Shown: positions 26,056 through 34,871, counted from the first letter of the stretch. The stretch is DNA of 64,000 nucleotides from Williamsia herbipolensis (GCF_000964005.1 NZ_JXYP01000006.1:62001-126000); one strand, 5' to 3'. Notes: generated by a model not told the origin, from the letters alone. Translations and numbers: made by a program.

Positions 26056-27536
26056 GTGAACGATCTCGTAGCGGATTACGCTGCCCTGGAACAGATCTTG
26101 AACAAGATCGCTGCATCCGACTCCACAGCGTGCGACGACGAGACCGTCGCCGAGCTGGCGATCCGCCACGAACACACCATCCGCCGAATGGAATCCATCG
26201 GCAACCAGCGCATCCTCGAGGTCTCCGACCGCGACGCCCACCGCACCGTCGGATGCGTGACCGTCACCGAATTCCTCCAGACGAAACTCCGCATCACCCA
26301 CCCCAAGAAGCGGCTCGACGCAGTCCGGTCCCTCGAACCCATGCACGCGATGACCGGTGAGAAGCTGCCGCCGGTGTGCCCGAACACCGCGCGCGAGTTG
26401 GCCGCCGGAACGATCGGGCCTGATCACGTCCACGCGGTGTTGGACGTGCTGAAGAAGATCCCGTCGGCCGGCGACGTGGAGCAGCGGGCGCGGGCAGAGG
26501 AAGTCCTGGCCGAATTCGCAACCACGTTGACGCCGAGAGAGATCACCGCCGCCGGCGTGCGGATCCTCGCCCACCTCGATCCCGACGGGCAATTGACCGA
26601 CGACCGTGATCGCGCACGGAATCGGAAGCTGAATCTCGGGTGTCAGGACAGCCAGTTGATGTCGAAGCTGACCGCGACGTTGGATCCGATCACGCGAGCC
26701 CTGTTCGACGTGGTTCTCACTAAGTGGGCCGCGCCCGGGATGAACAACCCCGACGACGACCTGTCCCCAAAAGGCGACCACGACGACGCCGATCCCGAGT
26801 TGTTGCGGGAGGCCGCGGACCGGGATTGCCGCAGCCAGAGTCAGCGGAACCACGATGCGTTCAAAACTTTGCTGGATGCTGCGGTCAACGGTGGCCTGCT
26901 TGGTGGCTCGCATCGGGGTTTGCCGCCGCAGATCATCGTGTCCATCACCGACGCACAGCTCCGGGAGCACGCCGGTGTAGCACGCACCGCCACGGGAATT
27001 GACCTGCCGATCAGCGACGTCGTGAAACTCGCGGCCGAAGCACAGCCCCACCTGGCCGTCTTCAGCGACGTCACCAACGAACCGTTGTTCTTCGGCCGGT
27101 CCCAACGATTGGCGTCGCAGGTGCAACGGTTCATGGCCTTCACCCAGTACGGCGGCTGCAGCAAGGACGACTGCACGACACCGTTCGCGACACCGAAATG
27201 CATCACGCCGAACGCGATTGGGCCGACGGCGGACACACCGACTCGCCACACATGGCTCCCGCCTGTGGTCGACACAATCGAGCCGTCGGACCCGAACCGC
27301 ATCAGTGGAGCACGGAGAAGATCACCGACGGCCCCGACAAGGGCCGCTACGGGTGGCGTCGTAACACCGACCCACCCGACCAGGTTCGCGCCAACCACCT
27401 GCACCGGATCGACGAACTGCTGCAACGACATTCCCGAGAGGTCGATCCACCGTGCCCCGAGCGGAGTGAACCGCCGCCGGCTCGGAGCTTCGACCTCACC
27501 TGGCCCCGGGCTCCGCTGTACCTCGCTGCCTCATAG
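26056..27536 (+). pseudogene. 13E12/DUF222 HNH endonuclease-like protein, frameshifted
   Basis: A member of the REP13E12 family: an N-terminal DUF222 domain (residues ~1-330) and a C-terminal HNH nuclease domain. The reading frame begins at the GTG at 26056. Near 27201 the frame must change: the zinc-type cysteines of the first frame (GGCSKDDC...PKC) should be followed directly by HHAERDWADGG, which is found in the frame starting at 27198. One missing base (a C after 27201) explains it, and restoring it gives a 493-aa protein. The gene lies between element copies A and B in head-to-head orientation. The biological role of the family is unknown; DNA cleavage is expected from HNH but unproven. 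Confidence 0.8.
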
Positions 27537-27555
27537 CTGGTTGCGTTCTACCACC

Positions 27556-27653
27556 GCTGACTGTGCGGAAAGTCGGCGTCGAGTGTGCGCTGTTCGGCTG
27601 TGAACTCACGCGTCGCGGTGAGCACACTCGACTGGACTTTCCACACACTCAGC
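27556..27653 (+). repeat. 98-bp palindromic element, copy B
   Basis: Begins GCTGACTGTGCGGAAA and ends TTTCCACACACTCAGC, with inner motifs TCGAGTGTGC (27580-27588 region) and GCACACTCGA (from 27622). Same 33/33/32-nt plan as the other copies, plus orientation. Follows the HNH gene by 19 nt and precedes the convergent TetR gene. Confidence 0.9.
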
Positions 27654-27668
27654 ACCACCACCACCCGA

Positions 27669-27690
27669 CTCGACTATTCACACACTCAGC
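27669..27690 (+). repeat. Degenerate extra right end beside copy B
   Basis: ACTCGACTATTCACACACTCAG repeats, with a 6-nt internal deletion, the last ~28 nt of copy B. It overlaps the end of the TetR gene at 27686. Confidence 0.5.
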
Positions 27691-28375
27691 CGTCGCGCCT
27701 GTGCGCCTGGATGCCGGTGAGGATCAGGTCGATGCCGGCGAGGAATTGGTCGCGGTCGTCGTGATCTCGGAGGGCGGCAGCCATCTGGCGGACGAACGGG
27801 AACTCGACCGGATCGAGGTCGGCCCATCGATCGGCCATGGCGGCGAGCTGCGTCGCCCGGTCGCCCAGATGCGTTCGTGTGCGGGCGGTCTGGGCGTTCT
27901 CCGCGTTCTGGCCCGCGACACCGAGCACGTAGTTCACCAACGCCGACGTCGCATCGAACGCCTCTCGGGACGACAGCGCGCCGAGCGTGACCACCCGGCT
28001 GCCGATGCTCTCGAAGAACCGCATCAGCGAGTCCTGCCCGGCCTCGCGAGGTAGCTGCCCGCCGACCCACGGGTGCGCGTCGATCGCATCGAACATCCCC
28101 ACCGCGACGGTGCGAATGGCCCGCGCCGGATCGTCCTCGTCGACCACCGACGACACGACCGGTTCGACGACCACCGACGTCGCTGCACCCAACAGTTCGT
28201 CCTTGTTCGCCACGTGGTGATAGATCGCGCCCGCACCGGTGTTCAACCGCGTCGCCAGCACGCGGAACGTCAGACCGGCGGCGCCGTCGACGTCGAGGAT
28301 CGCGACGGCCTCCTCCACGATCCGATCCGTCGACAACGCATCGGTGCGGCGCTCAGCTCGTCGCGTCGTGGGCAT
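27686..28375 (-). CDS. TetR repressor of the TetX-like monooxygenase
   Basis: A 229-aa regulator with an HTH (LTFRVLATRLNTGAGAIYHH, residues ~35-54) and a TetR_C-type all-helical domain as in tetracycline repressors. It is divergent from the TetX-like gene at 28455, with two strong palindromes (28393-28435) in the 79-bp gap. The C-terminal codons run into a degenerate copy of the 98-bp element end, so the natural C-terminus may have been altered by that insertion; inference. Confidence 0.87.
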   Translation of the reverse strand: MPTTRRAERRTDALSTDRIVEEAVAILDVDGAAGLTFRVLATRLNTGAGAIYHHVANKDELLGAATSVVVEPVVSSVVDEDDPARAIRTVAVGMFDAIDAHPWVGGQLPREAGQDSLMRFFESIGSRVVTLGALSSREAFDATSALVNYVLGVAGQNAENAQTARTRTHLGDRATQLAAMADRWADLDPVEFPFVRQMAAALRDHDDRDQFLAGIDLILTGIQAHRRDG

Positions 28376-28392
28376 GCCTCATCTTGACATTG

Positions 28393-28409
28393 TTGGAACG
28401 ACGTTCCAA
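28393..28409. promoter_or_regulatory. Operator 1, TTGGAAC-N3-GTTCCAA
   Basis: TTGGAACGACGTTCCAA is a perfect 7-bp inverted repeat in the gap between divergent tetR-like and tetX-like genes. Confidence 0.75.
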
Positions 28410-28420
28410 GCTATTGGCAA

Positions 28421-28435
28421 TGGAATGGCGTTCCA
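28421..28435. promoter_or_regulatory. Operator 2, TGGAA-N5-TTCCA
   Basis: TGGAATGGCGTTCCA repeats the motif of operator 1 with one weaker arm, 28 nt away centre to centre. Two sites suit one repressor controlling both divergent genes. Confidence 0.65.
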
Positions 28436-28454
28436 ACGAGGCGAGGAGTAACCC

Positions 28455-29597
28455 ATGAACACGAACATCACGATCATCGGCGCAGGTCTGGGCGGTCTGG
28501 TGCTGGCGCGGGTCCTGCACGTCCACGGCATCGCCGCGACGATCTACGAGGCCGAACCCTCGGCCATGGCCCGTACCCAGGGCGGCCAGCTCGACATCCA
28601 CGAGAACGACGGCCAGGTCGCCCTCGCGGCCGCCGGCCTCACCGCCGAGTTCCGCACGATCATCCACTCCGGTGGCGAGGCCATGCGGATCCTCGACCGA
28701 CACGCGACGCTGCTCTACGAGGACGTCGACGACGGCACCGGCGGCCGCCCCGAGGTCCTGCGCGGCGACCTGCGGCGCATCCTCATCGAGTCGCTGCCCG
28801 CCGACACCATCCGCTGGGGCGCGAAGGTGACCCACATCCTCTCGCTCGGCGACGGGCGACACCGAGTGGTCTTCGACGACGGATCGAGCGTCGAGACCGG
28901 CCTCCTCGTCGGGGCCGACGGCGCGTGGTCGAAGGTGCGTCCGCTGGTGTCGGATGCGACTCCTCAGTACTCGGGGATCACGTTGGTCGAGACCTACCTG
29001 CACGACGTCGACGACGAGCACCCGGAGGCGGCCGGCGTCGTCGGTGACGGCGCGGTGTTCGCGCTCGCGCCCGGACGATCGATCTCGGTACACCGCGAGG
29101 CGAATGCCGTCCTGCACACGTACGCCGCGCTGGTCGAACCCCTGGACTGGTTCACCGGCCTCGACGTCACCGATGCCGCCGGGATCGCGACCGTCATGAC
29201 GGGTTTCGCCGACTGGGCACCGGCGTTGACGGCGCTGATCACCGACCACGACGCGACACCGGCATTGCGTCCGATCCACGGTCTGCCCATCGGGCACGAG
29301 TGGTCGCATCGGTCGGGGGTGACCCTCGTCGGCGATGCCGCGCACCTCATGCCACCGGCCGGTGACGGTGCGAACCTCGCGATGATCGACGGTGCCGAAC
29401 TCGGGCTGGCGATCGCCGCGCATCCCGACGACCTCGACGCGGCGATCGGGAGCTACGAGCAGACGATGTTTCCCCGCAGTCGCGCCGCGGCCCACGACTC
29501 GGCCGCCATGCAGGAGCTGCTGTACGGCGATCGCGCCCCGCAGTCCCTCGTGGAGTTCTTCACCGGCACGCACGCGAGAGTCGCTGCCGAGGGCTGA
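28455..29597 (+). CDS. TetX-like FAD-dependent monooxygenase
   Basis: A 380-aa class A flavin monooxygenase close in plan to tetracycline-inactivating Tet(X) (388 aa). It has the FAD motif IIGAGLGGLVLARVL (residues 6-20), GGQLDIHENDGQVAL near 45, RGDLRRILIESLP near 100, the DG motif VGADGAWSKVRPLV, and GDAAHLMPPAGDGANLAM near 297, all in Tet(X) order. RBS GAGGAG lies 6 nt before the ATG. Divergent from a TetR gene with paired operators. Whether it acts on tetracycline or on another aromatic is not shown; many environmental homologues have other substrates. Confidence 0.85.
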   Translation: MNTNITIIGAGLGGLVLARVLHVHGIAATIYEAEPSAMARTQGGQLDIHENDGQVALAAAGLTAEFRTIIHSGGEAMRILDRHATLLYEDVDDGTGGRPEVLRGDLRRILIESLPADTIRWGAKVTHILSLGDGRHRVVFDDGSSVETGLLVGADGAWSKVRPLVSDATPQYSGITLVETYLHDVDDEHPEAAGVVGDGAVFALAPGRSISVHREANAVLHTYAALVEPLDWFTGLDVTDAAGIATVMTGFADWAPALTALITDHDATPALRPIHGLPIGHEWSHRSGVTLVGDAAHLMPPAGDGANLAMIDGAELGLAIAAHPDDLDAAIGSYEQTMFPRSRAAAHDSAAMQELLYGDRAPQSLVEFFTGTHARVAAEG

Positions 29598-29609
29598 ACT
29601 CCGACGGGA

Positions 29610-30824
29610 TCAGACGGTCGCGCTCAGCGGCGGTGGAGTTCCGCGCAGCACGAATCGGCCGATGTGCTGGTACTTCCAGCGGACCGGGTCGTGCAACGTG
29701 TGCGTGCGGGCGTTGCGCCAGAAGTGCGACAGGTTGAGTTCATCCACCGCGCTGCGGGTCCCGCTCACCTCGAACAGTGCCGACGACACCTCGGTCGCCG
29801 CGCGATCCGACACGATCTTGGCCGTCGCGACGGCCGTGGAGGCCTCGGCGGCGAGCAGACGGGGATCGTCGGGTGAGGTGATGGTGGCGTCGACCGCGCG
29901 GGCCGCGGCGTCGAGTGTCGCCTCAGCCGTCGAGACGAGCACTGCGAGCTCGCCGAAACGCTGCACCAACAGCGGGTCGTCGATGGCGTTGTCCACACCG
30001 GCCTCGAACCACGGTCGCGACTCGGTCCGCACGAAATCGACTGCGGCATACAGTGCGCCGGCGGCGATACCGGTGTCGATGGCCGCGTGGATCAGCTGCG
30101 AGAACGCCCCGTAGGCGGCGGGCACCTCGACTGCAGGGGTCCGCGGGACGAGGTCGTCGTCGGCGACCGCGACCGCGGTGAACCGCGCCGTACCGCTGCC
30201 GGTGGTGCGCTGCCCGATGCCGTTCCAGTCGTCGATCAACTCGACGCCTTCGGCGTCGGGGGAGACGAACACGACGTACTCGCCCGGCTTGTGGTCGCCG
30301 TCGGCCTCGTCGAGACGGGCCAGCACGGCCAGCCGTGTCGCGAACAACGTCCCCGTGCAGTAGAACTTCTCGCCGTCGAGCCGGAAGAGGCTGCCGTCGC
30401 GCGTGATCCGGGTGTCGACACCGTCGGCGAACGCGGTCGCCCGTTCGGCCTGCGCGTTCGCGGCCCGGCCACCGGCGAGGACATGGGCGAAGTGTCGCGC
30501 CTTCTGCTCGTCGGTCCCGGCGAGGCGCAGGAGGTTGAGATTCGTGAAGTGGCTGTGCGGGATCTGTGCGACGTTGGGGTCGGCCGCGGCCAGGATGCGC
30601 ACCACCTCGGCCACGGTCGACGGCGGCAGATCCGGCCCGCCGAACGCGGCGGGGACGGTGATCGCGAGCAACCCCGACGCCGAGAGGGCCTCGATCTCGG
30701 CGTGGGGTAGCGACCGCTGACGGTCGCGCTCCGCCGCGCCCGGACCGAAACGCGCAGCCAGACAGCGAGCGGAATCGACTGCCTGGGTGTGGGTCTCGAT
30801 ACGGGCGGCGACGGATGCGGTCAT
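29610..30824 (-). CDS. sfnB: SfnB-family acyl-CoA dehydrogenase-like flavoprotein
   Basis: A 404-aa acyl-CoA dehydrogenase-fold flavoprotein of the SfnB/DszC-like group used in organosulfur assimilation. Typical segments are VPAAFGGPDLPPSTV, DPNVAQIPHSHF (near residue 85), the FMN contact GEKFYCTGTLFA and the C-terminal RNARTHTLHDPVRWKYQHIG, which marks this branch. It lacks the acyl-CoA dehydrogenase catalytic Glu context. It is the last gene of ssuD-sfnG-sfnB, starting 2 nt after the sfnG stop. The precise reaction of SfnB is not settled. Confidence 0.85.
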   Translation of the reverse strand: MTASVAARIETHTQAVDSARCLAARFGPGAAERDRQRSLPHAEIEALSASGLLAITVPAAFGGPDLPPSTVAEVVRILAAADPNVAQIPHSHFTNLNLLRLAGTDEQKARHFAHVLAGGRAANAQAERATAFADGVDTRITRDGSLFRLDGEKFYCTGTLFATRLAVLARLDEADGDHKPGEYVVFVSPDAEGVELIDDWNGIGQRTTGSGTARFTAVAVADDDLVPRTPAVEVPAAYGAFSQLIHAAIDTGIAAGALYAAVDFVRTESRPWFEAGVDNAIDDPLLVQRFGELAVLVSTAEATLDAAARAVDATITSPDDPRLLAAEASTAVATAKIVSDRAATEVSSALFEVSGTRSAVDELNLSHFWRNARTHTLHDPVRWKYQHIGRFVLRGTPPPLSATV

Positions 30825-30826
30825 GA

Positions 30827-31933
30827 CTAGACCGAGACCTTCTCGGCGGCCTCGAGCTCACGCACGAGCGGCATGACCTTCTCACCGAAGTACTCGATCT
30901 CTTCCTGGAAGTGCAGGAAGCCACCGAGGATGAGGTCGACGCCGAGCTTCTTGTAGGCGACGATCCGCTCGGCGATCTGCTCGGGCGTACCGATCAGCTG
31001 GGTCTTGAACCCGTCGTTGTACTGCACGAGGTCCTCGAACTTCGAGTCCGCCCACATGCCCTTGCCGTCGGAGGTGGACTTGCCGGCCTGCTGCACCGAG
31101 TCGCGGAAGCCCTCCACCGCGGGCTTGTTGGCCTTCTCGATGATCTCGCGCAGGGTGTCGCGGGCTTCCTTCTCGGTGTCGCGGGCGATGATGAAGCCGT
31201 TAAGGCCGAACTTGGTCTCGCGGTTGTGGGCCTGGGCGACCGAGCGCAGGTCCTCGATCTGCTCGGTGACGCCGTCGAAGTCCTTGCCGTTGGAGAAGTA
31301 CCAGTCGGCGAACTGACCACCGTTGCGGCGCGCGGCCGAGGAGTTGCCACCCTGGAACAGCTCGGGGTTCGGGCGCTCGGGGGTGTTGAGCGGCTTGGGC
31401 TTCAGGCTGAAGTCGCGGATCCGGTAGAAGTCGCCGGCGAACTCGACGTTGTCCTCGGTCCAGATCTTCCGGATGACCTCGAGGAACTCGGCGCTGCGAC
31501 GGTAACGCTCGTCGTGCTCGAGCCACGGCTCACCGAGGGCCTTGAACTCGCCCGAGAACCAGCCCGAGACGACGTTGATCGCGAAGCGGCCGTTCGACAG
31601 GTGATCGGCGGTGGCGCCGAACTTCGCCAGCACGGCGGGATGCCACAGACCGGGGTGGATCGCGGTGATCACCTTGAGCTTCTCGGTCGCCATCAGCAGT
31701 GCCAGCGAGAACGACGTCGACTCGTGCTGGAACTCGGCGCCGTACGACGCCATGTACCGCACCTGCGACAGCGCGTACTCGAACCCGACCTTCTCGGCGG
31801 TCTGCGCGAGCTTCTTGTTGTACTCGAACTCCCAGTTGGTGCGCTGCTCGATGTCGCTGGTGACCAGGCCACCGCTCACGTTCGGGACCCAGTAGGCGAA
31901 CTTCACTTCGTCGGCGATCTTCTCGGTGCTCAT
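30827..31933 (-). CDS. sfnG: Dimethylsulfone monooxygenase, flavin-dependent
   Basis: A 368-aa bacterial-luciferase-type (LLM) enzyme. SfnG uses FMNH2 and O2 to cleave dimethylsulfone to methanesulfinate, supplying sulfur. The N-terminus (KFAYWVPNVSGGLVTSDIEQ) and the internal VVSGWFSGEFKALGEPWLEH and FQGGNSSAARRNGGQ are diagnostic of SfnG. A reduced-flavin supplier is not encoded nearby. Located between ssuD (60 nt upstream) and sfnB (2 nt downstream) on the same strand, which gives a sulfone to sulfonate to sulfite route. Confidence 0.93.
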   Translation of the reverse strand: MSTEKIADEVKFAYWVPNVSGGLVTSDIEQRTNWEFEYNKKLAQTAEKVGFEYALSQVRYMASYGAEFQHESTSFSLALLMATEKLKVITAIHPGLWHPAVLAKFGATADHLSNGRFAINVVSGWFSGEFKALGEPWLEHDERYRRSAEFLEVIRKIWTEDNVEFAGDFYRIRDFSLKPKPLNTPERPNPELFQGGNSSAARRNGGQFADWYFSNGKDFDGVTEQIEDLRSVAQAHNRETKFGLNGFIIARDTEKEARDTLREIIEKANKPAVEGFRDSVQQAGKSTSDGKGMWADSKFEDLVQYNDGFKTQLIGTPEQIAERIVAYKKLGVDLILGGFLHFQEEIEYFGEKVMPLVRELEAAEKVSV

Positions 31934-31993
31934 CTCATGTCTTTCGTGTTCGGGATACAGCTGGATGTCGGGTGGGCAGAACAGAACGGCGTG

Positions 31994-33172
31994 TCAGGAT
32001 GCGCCTGCGCGCTCCAGCGTAGGCAGGAACGCCCCCTGCACAGGGTGCGCCGTGGCGATTCCACTGTCGATGAGACCACGCCGCGCGAGTGCGGGACGCA
32101 CGCCCTCTCCCACGTGGTACGCCTCCTCGAGATGCGGATAGCCCGAGAGGATGACGTGCTCGATACCGAGATCGGCGTACTCGGCGATCCGTTCGGCGAT
32201 CTCCTCGTACGATCCGACGATGGCGGTACCGGCGCCACCACGGACCAGTCCGACGCCGCTCCACACGTTCGGGTGGATCTCGAGCGCGCGGGCATCGCCA
32301 CCGGCGACGAATCCCGAGCCGCCGCCGTGGAGCTCCCGCATGCGTTGCTGCCCCACCGACTCCGACCGCGCCAACGCGGCCTGGGCGTCGGCCACGACGC
32401 CGGGGTCCAGAGCGGAGAGCAAGCGGTCGGCCTCGGCCCACGCCGCCTCGGAGGTCTCACGGGCGATGACGTGGAATCGGATCCCGAAGTCGACCGCGCG
32501 GCCGGTGGCGGCGGTGAGATCGCGGATCCAGTCGAGCTTCTGCGCGACCGCGGCGGGCGGCTCACCCCACGTGAGGTAGGTGTCGGCATGCCCGGCGGCA
32601 ACGGTCCCCGCGGCCGGCGACGACCCGCCGAAGAAGACCGGGGGCAGCGGGTCCGGCCGCCGCGAGAGTGCCGCACCCTCGACCCGAATGTGCTTGCCGT
32701 TGAACGTCAACGGCTCGTCGGAGGTCCACAGGTGCCGCACGATGTGAAGGAACTCGCCAGACCGCTCGTAGCGTGCGTCCTTGGAGAGGAAGTCGCCGAA
32801 CGCGCGCTGTTCGGCCGATTCGCCGCCGGTGACGACGTTGAGCAGCAGTCGCCCACCCGACTGCCGCTGCAGCGTGGCGGCCATCTGCGCGGCGAGGGTC
32901 GGACTCGTCAGGCCGGGCCGCAGCGCCACCAGGAACTTCAGGGTCTCCGTCGACTCGACGAGCATCGCCACCGACAGCCACGCGTCCTCGCACCACAGGC
33001 CGGTCGGGGTGAGGACCGAGTCGAAGCCGTTGATCTCCGCGGCCCCGGCGAGCTGTCGCAGATACCGCAGGTCTGCCGGCCGGTCGCCCGACATCGCTGC
33101 GCCGTGGCCGCCCGCCATCAGGTTCCGCGAATCGCCGTACGTCGGCAGGAACCAGTGAAGACGCAGGGACAC
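31994..33172 (-). CDS. ssuD: FMNH2-dependent alkanesulfonate monooxygenase
   Basis: A 392-aa LLM flavin monooxygenase that releases sulfite from alkanesulfonates. The SsuD signature appears in the order LHWFLPTYGDSRN, then FDSVLTPTGLWCEDAWL (with the conserved Cys), VALRPGLTSPTLAAQMAA, and NVVTGGESAEQRAFGDFL. It begins with GTG at 33172 with AGGA upstream. It is the first gene of the ssuD-sfnG-sfnB run and diverges from the ROK regulator. No sulfonate ABC transporter genes are in this window; the convergent MFS gene might serve instead. Confidence 0.93.
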   Translation of the reverse strand: MSLRLHWFLPTYGDSRNLMAGGHGAAMSGDRPADLRYLRQLAGAAEINGFDSVLTPTGLWCEDAWLSVAMLVESTETLKFLVALRPGLTSPTLAAQMAATLQRQSGGRLLLNVVTGGESAEQRAFGDFLSKDARYERSGEFLHIVRHLWTSDEPLTFNGKHIRVEGAALSRRPDPLPPVFFGGSSPAAGTVAAGHADTYLTWGEPPAAVAQKLDWIRDLTAATGRAVDFGIRFHVIARETSEAAWAEADRLLSALDPGVVADAQAALARSESVGQQRMRELHGGGSGFVAGGDARALEIHPNVWSGVGLVRGGAGTAIVGSYEEIAERIAEYADLGIEHVILSGYPHLEEAYHVGEGVRPALARRGLIDSGIATAHPVQGAFLPTLERAGAS

Positions 33173-33390
33173 GATGTCCTCTCGGGGAGACAGGGGGCTG
33201 ATGACACCCCGGCCCGTGCGCGCACGTGGACGAGGTCGCGCTCCAGTCTCGCCGCGTACCGATCCATGGGCAGGGGTTGGAATCGCGGTGATCGAAAAGC
33301 CCTCGTGCGGCTGCCTTTGCCGTGGTCGGCGGCTCTTGCTAGATTGCGCTCATGCCGAGCACGACGTCGTACATCCCGGAGGTCACCTAC
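33173..33390. other. Intergenic control region of the sulfur locus
   Basis: A 353-bp gap (33173-33526) separates ssuD from the ROK regulator. Apart from the small leader ORF at 33391 it holds no gene that I can support. The first 210 bases hold the presumed ssuD promoter; no clear palindrome was seen. Confidence 0.5.
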
Positions 33391-33453
33391 GTGATCACCG
33401 CGTTGGGTTGTCGTCTGCCGTTCGCACGTCTTCTCTGTCGCACGAATCTCTGA
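33391..33453 (+). CDS. Short cysteine-containing leader ORF
   Basis: A 20-codon ORF (GTG start, TGA stop) with a strong ribosome-binding site, GGAGG at 33378-33382, 8 nt before the start. The peptide has Cys at positions 7 and 16, each followed by Arg, and a hydrophobic character. It ends 73 nt before the ROK regulator gene. Small Cys-bearing leader peptides precede sulfur genes in mycobacteria and relatives and attenuate expression when cysteine is short. That role here is inference. Confidence 0.5.
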   Translation: MITALGCRLPFARLLCRTNL

Positions 33454-33526
33454 CCTTTTTCAGACATTCGTTCTCCACATCCACGCAGTTCACGCGCGGT
33501 GTGGCACATTCGACAGGGACATCTTC

Positions 33527-34867
33527 ATGACCGCTTCACTCGATCATCTCTCGACCCGTACCCGGCGTCCGGCGCAGACCCGCACCCGACTGTCCGGACC
33601 CCGACCCGGTAGTGGTTCCCGTCCGCTGGCGATCGGTGTCGCCGACGGGCCCCTCACCGGCCAATCGCTGCGAACCAGGACCCCGACCATCCACATCGCG
33701 ACCCCCCAACTCCAGCTGTCGACACGCCCGTCGGCCGTGGTGTTGCGGACCGCGCGACTGCAGGGCCCCATCTTCCGCGACGACGCCGCGGCCGGTTCGG
33801 GTCTGTCCATCTCGACGGTGAACCGTCAGGTCAGCGCCCTGCTGAAGGCAGGCCTCGTTCGGGAGCGCGCCGACCTGGCCCCCGCAGGCGCCATCGGTCG
33901 CCCGCGTCTGCCGTTCGAGGTCAACGTCGCCGACTTCCTCACCGTCGGCATCCACATCGGCCTCAAGGTCACCTCGATCACCACCCACGACCTGCTGCAC
34001 CGTGTGGTCGGCGCGATCCAGATCCCGACCCCCGCCGGCGACAACCCCGAACAGACCCTGACCGCGATCGGTCTGTCGGCCCGTCGCTTCGCCTCCCGCT
34101 GGCCCTCGCAGCGACTCCTGTGGAGCGGTGTCGCCATCGGTGGCCGCGTCGCCGAGGGCGGTTTCGTCGACCATCCACGCCTGGGCTGGACCGCCGCGCC
34201 CGTCGGACCGGTGCTCTCGCAGACCATCGGACTGCCGGTCTCGGTCGCCTCGCACGTCGAGGCGATGGCCGCCGCGGAGCTGCTGGTCAACCCGCAGCAG
34301 TCGGTGGGAACCGACGAGCCGGGGAGCTTCCTGTACTTCTACGCCCGCGAGATGGTGGGCATCGCGTTCACCGTCGGCGGCACGGTCTACACCCCGAGCG
34401 CCGGCCCGCCGGTGATCGGTCACTTCCCGAGCGGTCCCACCACGCTTCTCGACCCGCGTCGCACCGGCACCCTCGAGGCGTCGGCGAGCGACACCGGCGT
34501 GGTGGACGCGGCGCGTGCCGCCGGTCTGACCGTGGAGTCCGTCGAGGACGTGCACGCCGCGGCCGCCGCGGGCGACGACACCGCCTCGGCGATCCTGCTC
34601 GAGCGCGCCGAGGTGCTCGGTCGCGCGGTGTCGCTCATCGCCGACATCTTCAACCCCGACCACGTGATCCTGGGTGGTCAGGCCTTCACCGACGCCCCGT
34701 CGACGCTGCCCGCGGTGGCCCGCGCCGTCCGGGCGACCCCGGCGGCGAGCAACCGCGACGTCCGCGTGACACGGGCAGGTGCCGGCGTGCAGCAGCAGGC
34801 CGCAGGCGCGGTGTCCCTCGACGCGATCTACAGCGACCCGATCGGAGCCCTCGCTCTCACCGCGTGA
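33527..34867 (+). CDS. ROK family transcriptional regulator
   Basis: A 446-aa protein with an N-terminal HTH region (GSGLSISTVNRQVSALLKAGL, near residues 90-110) and a C-terminal ROK sugar-kinase-like fold (VGIHIGLKVT...; SLIADIFNPDHVILGG). The kinase-like ATP and catalytic motifs are incomplete, as in repressors of the NagC/XylR class. It diverges from ssuD and follows the leader ORF, so it likely controls sulfonate/sulfone genes; similar ROK genes accompany sulfur loci in rhodococci. The first ~75 residues are a Thr/Arg/Pro-rich extension. Confidence 0.82.
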   Translation: MTASLDHLSTRTRRPAQTRTRLSGPRPGSGSRPLAIGVADGPLTGQSLRTRTPTIHIATPQLQLSTRPSAVVLRTARLQGPIFRDDAAAGSGLSISTVNRQVSALLKAGLVRERADLAPAGAIGRPRLPFEVNVADFLTVGIHIGLKVTSITTHDLLHRVVGAIQIPTPAGDNPEQTLTAIGLSARRFASRWPSQRLLWSGVAIGGRVAEGGFVDHPRLGWTAAPVGPVLSQTIGLPVSVASHVEAMAAAELLVNPQQSVGTDEPGSFLYFYAREMVGIAFTVGGTVYTPSAGPPVIGHFPSGPTTLLDPRRTGTLEASASDTGVVDAARAAGLTVESVEDVHAAAAAGDDTASAILLERAEVLGRAVSLIADIFNPDHVILGGQAFTDAPSTLPAVARAVRATPAASNRDVRVTRAGAGVQQQAAGAVSLDAIYSDPIGALALTA

Positions 34868-34871
34868 GACC

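Noticed and set aside
33180-33267. Second leader peptide in front of ssuD (minus strand, ATG near 33267)
   Set aside because: It overlaps the ssuD start, has no clear ribosome-binding site and no stop before ssuD.
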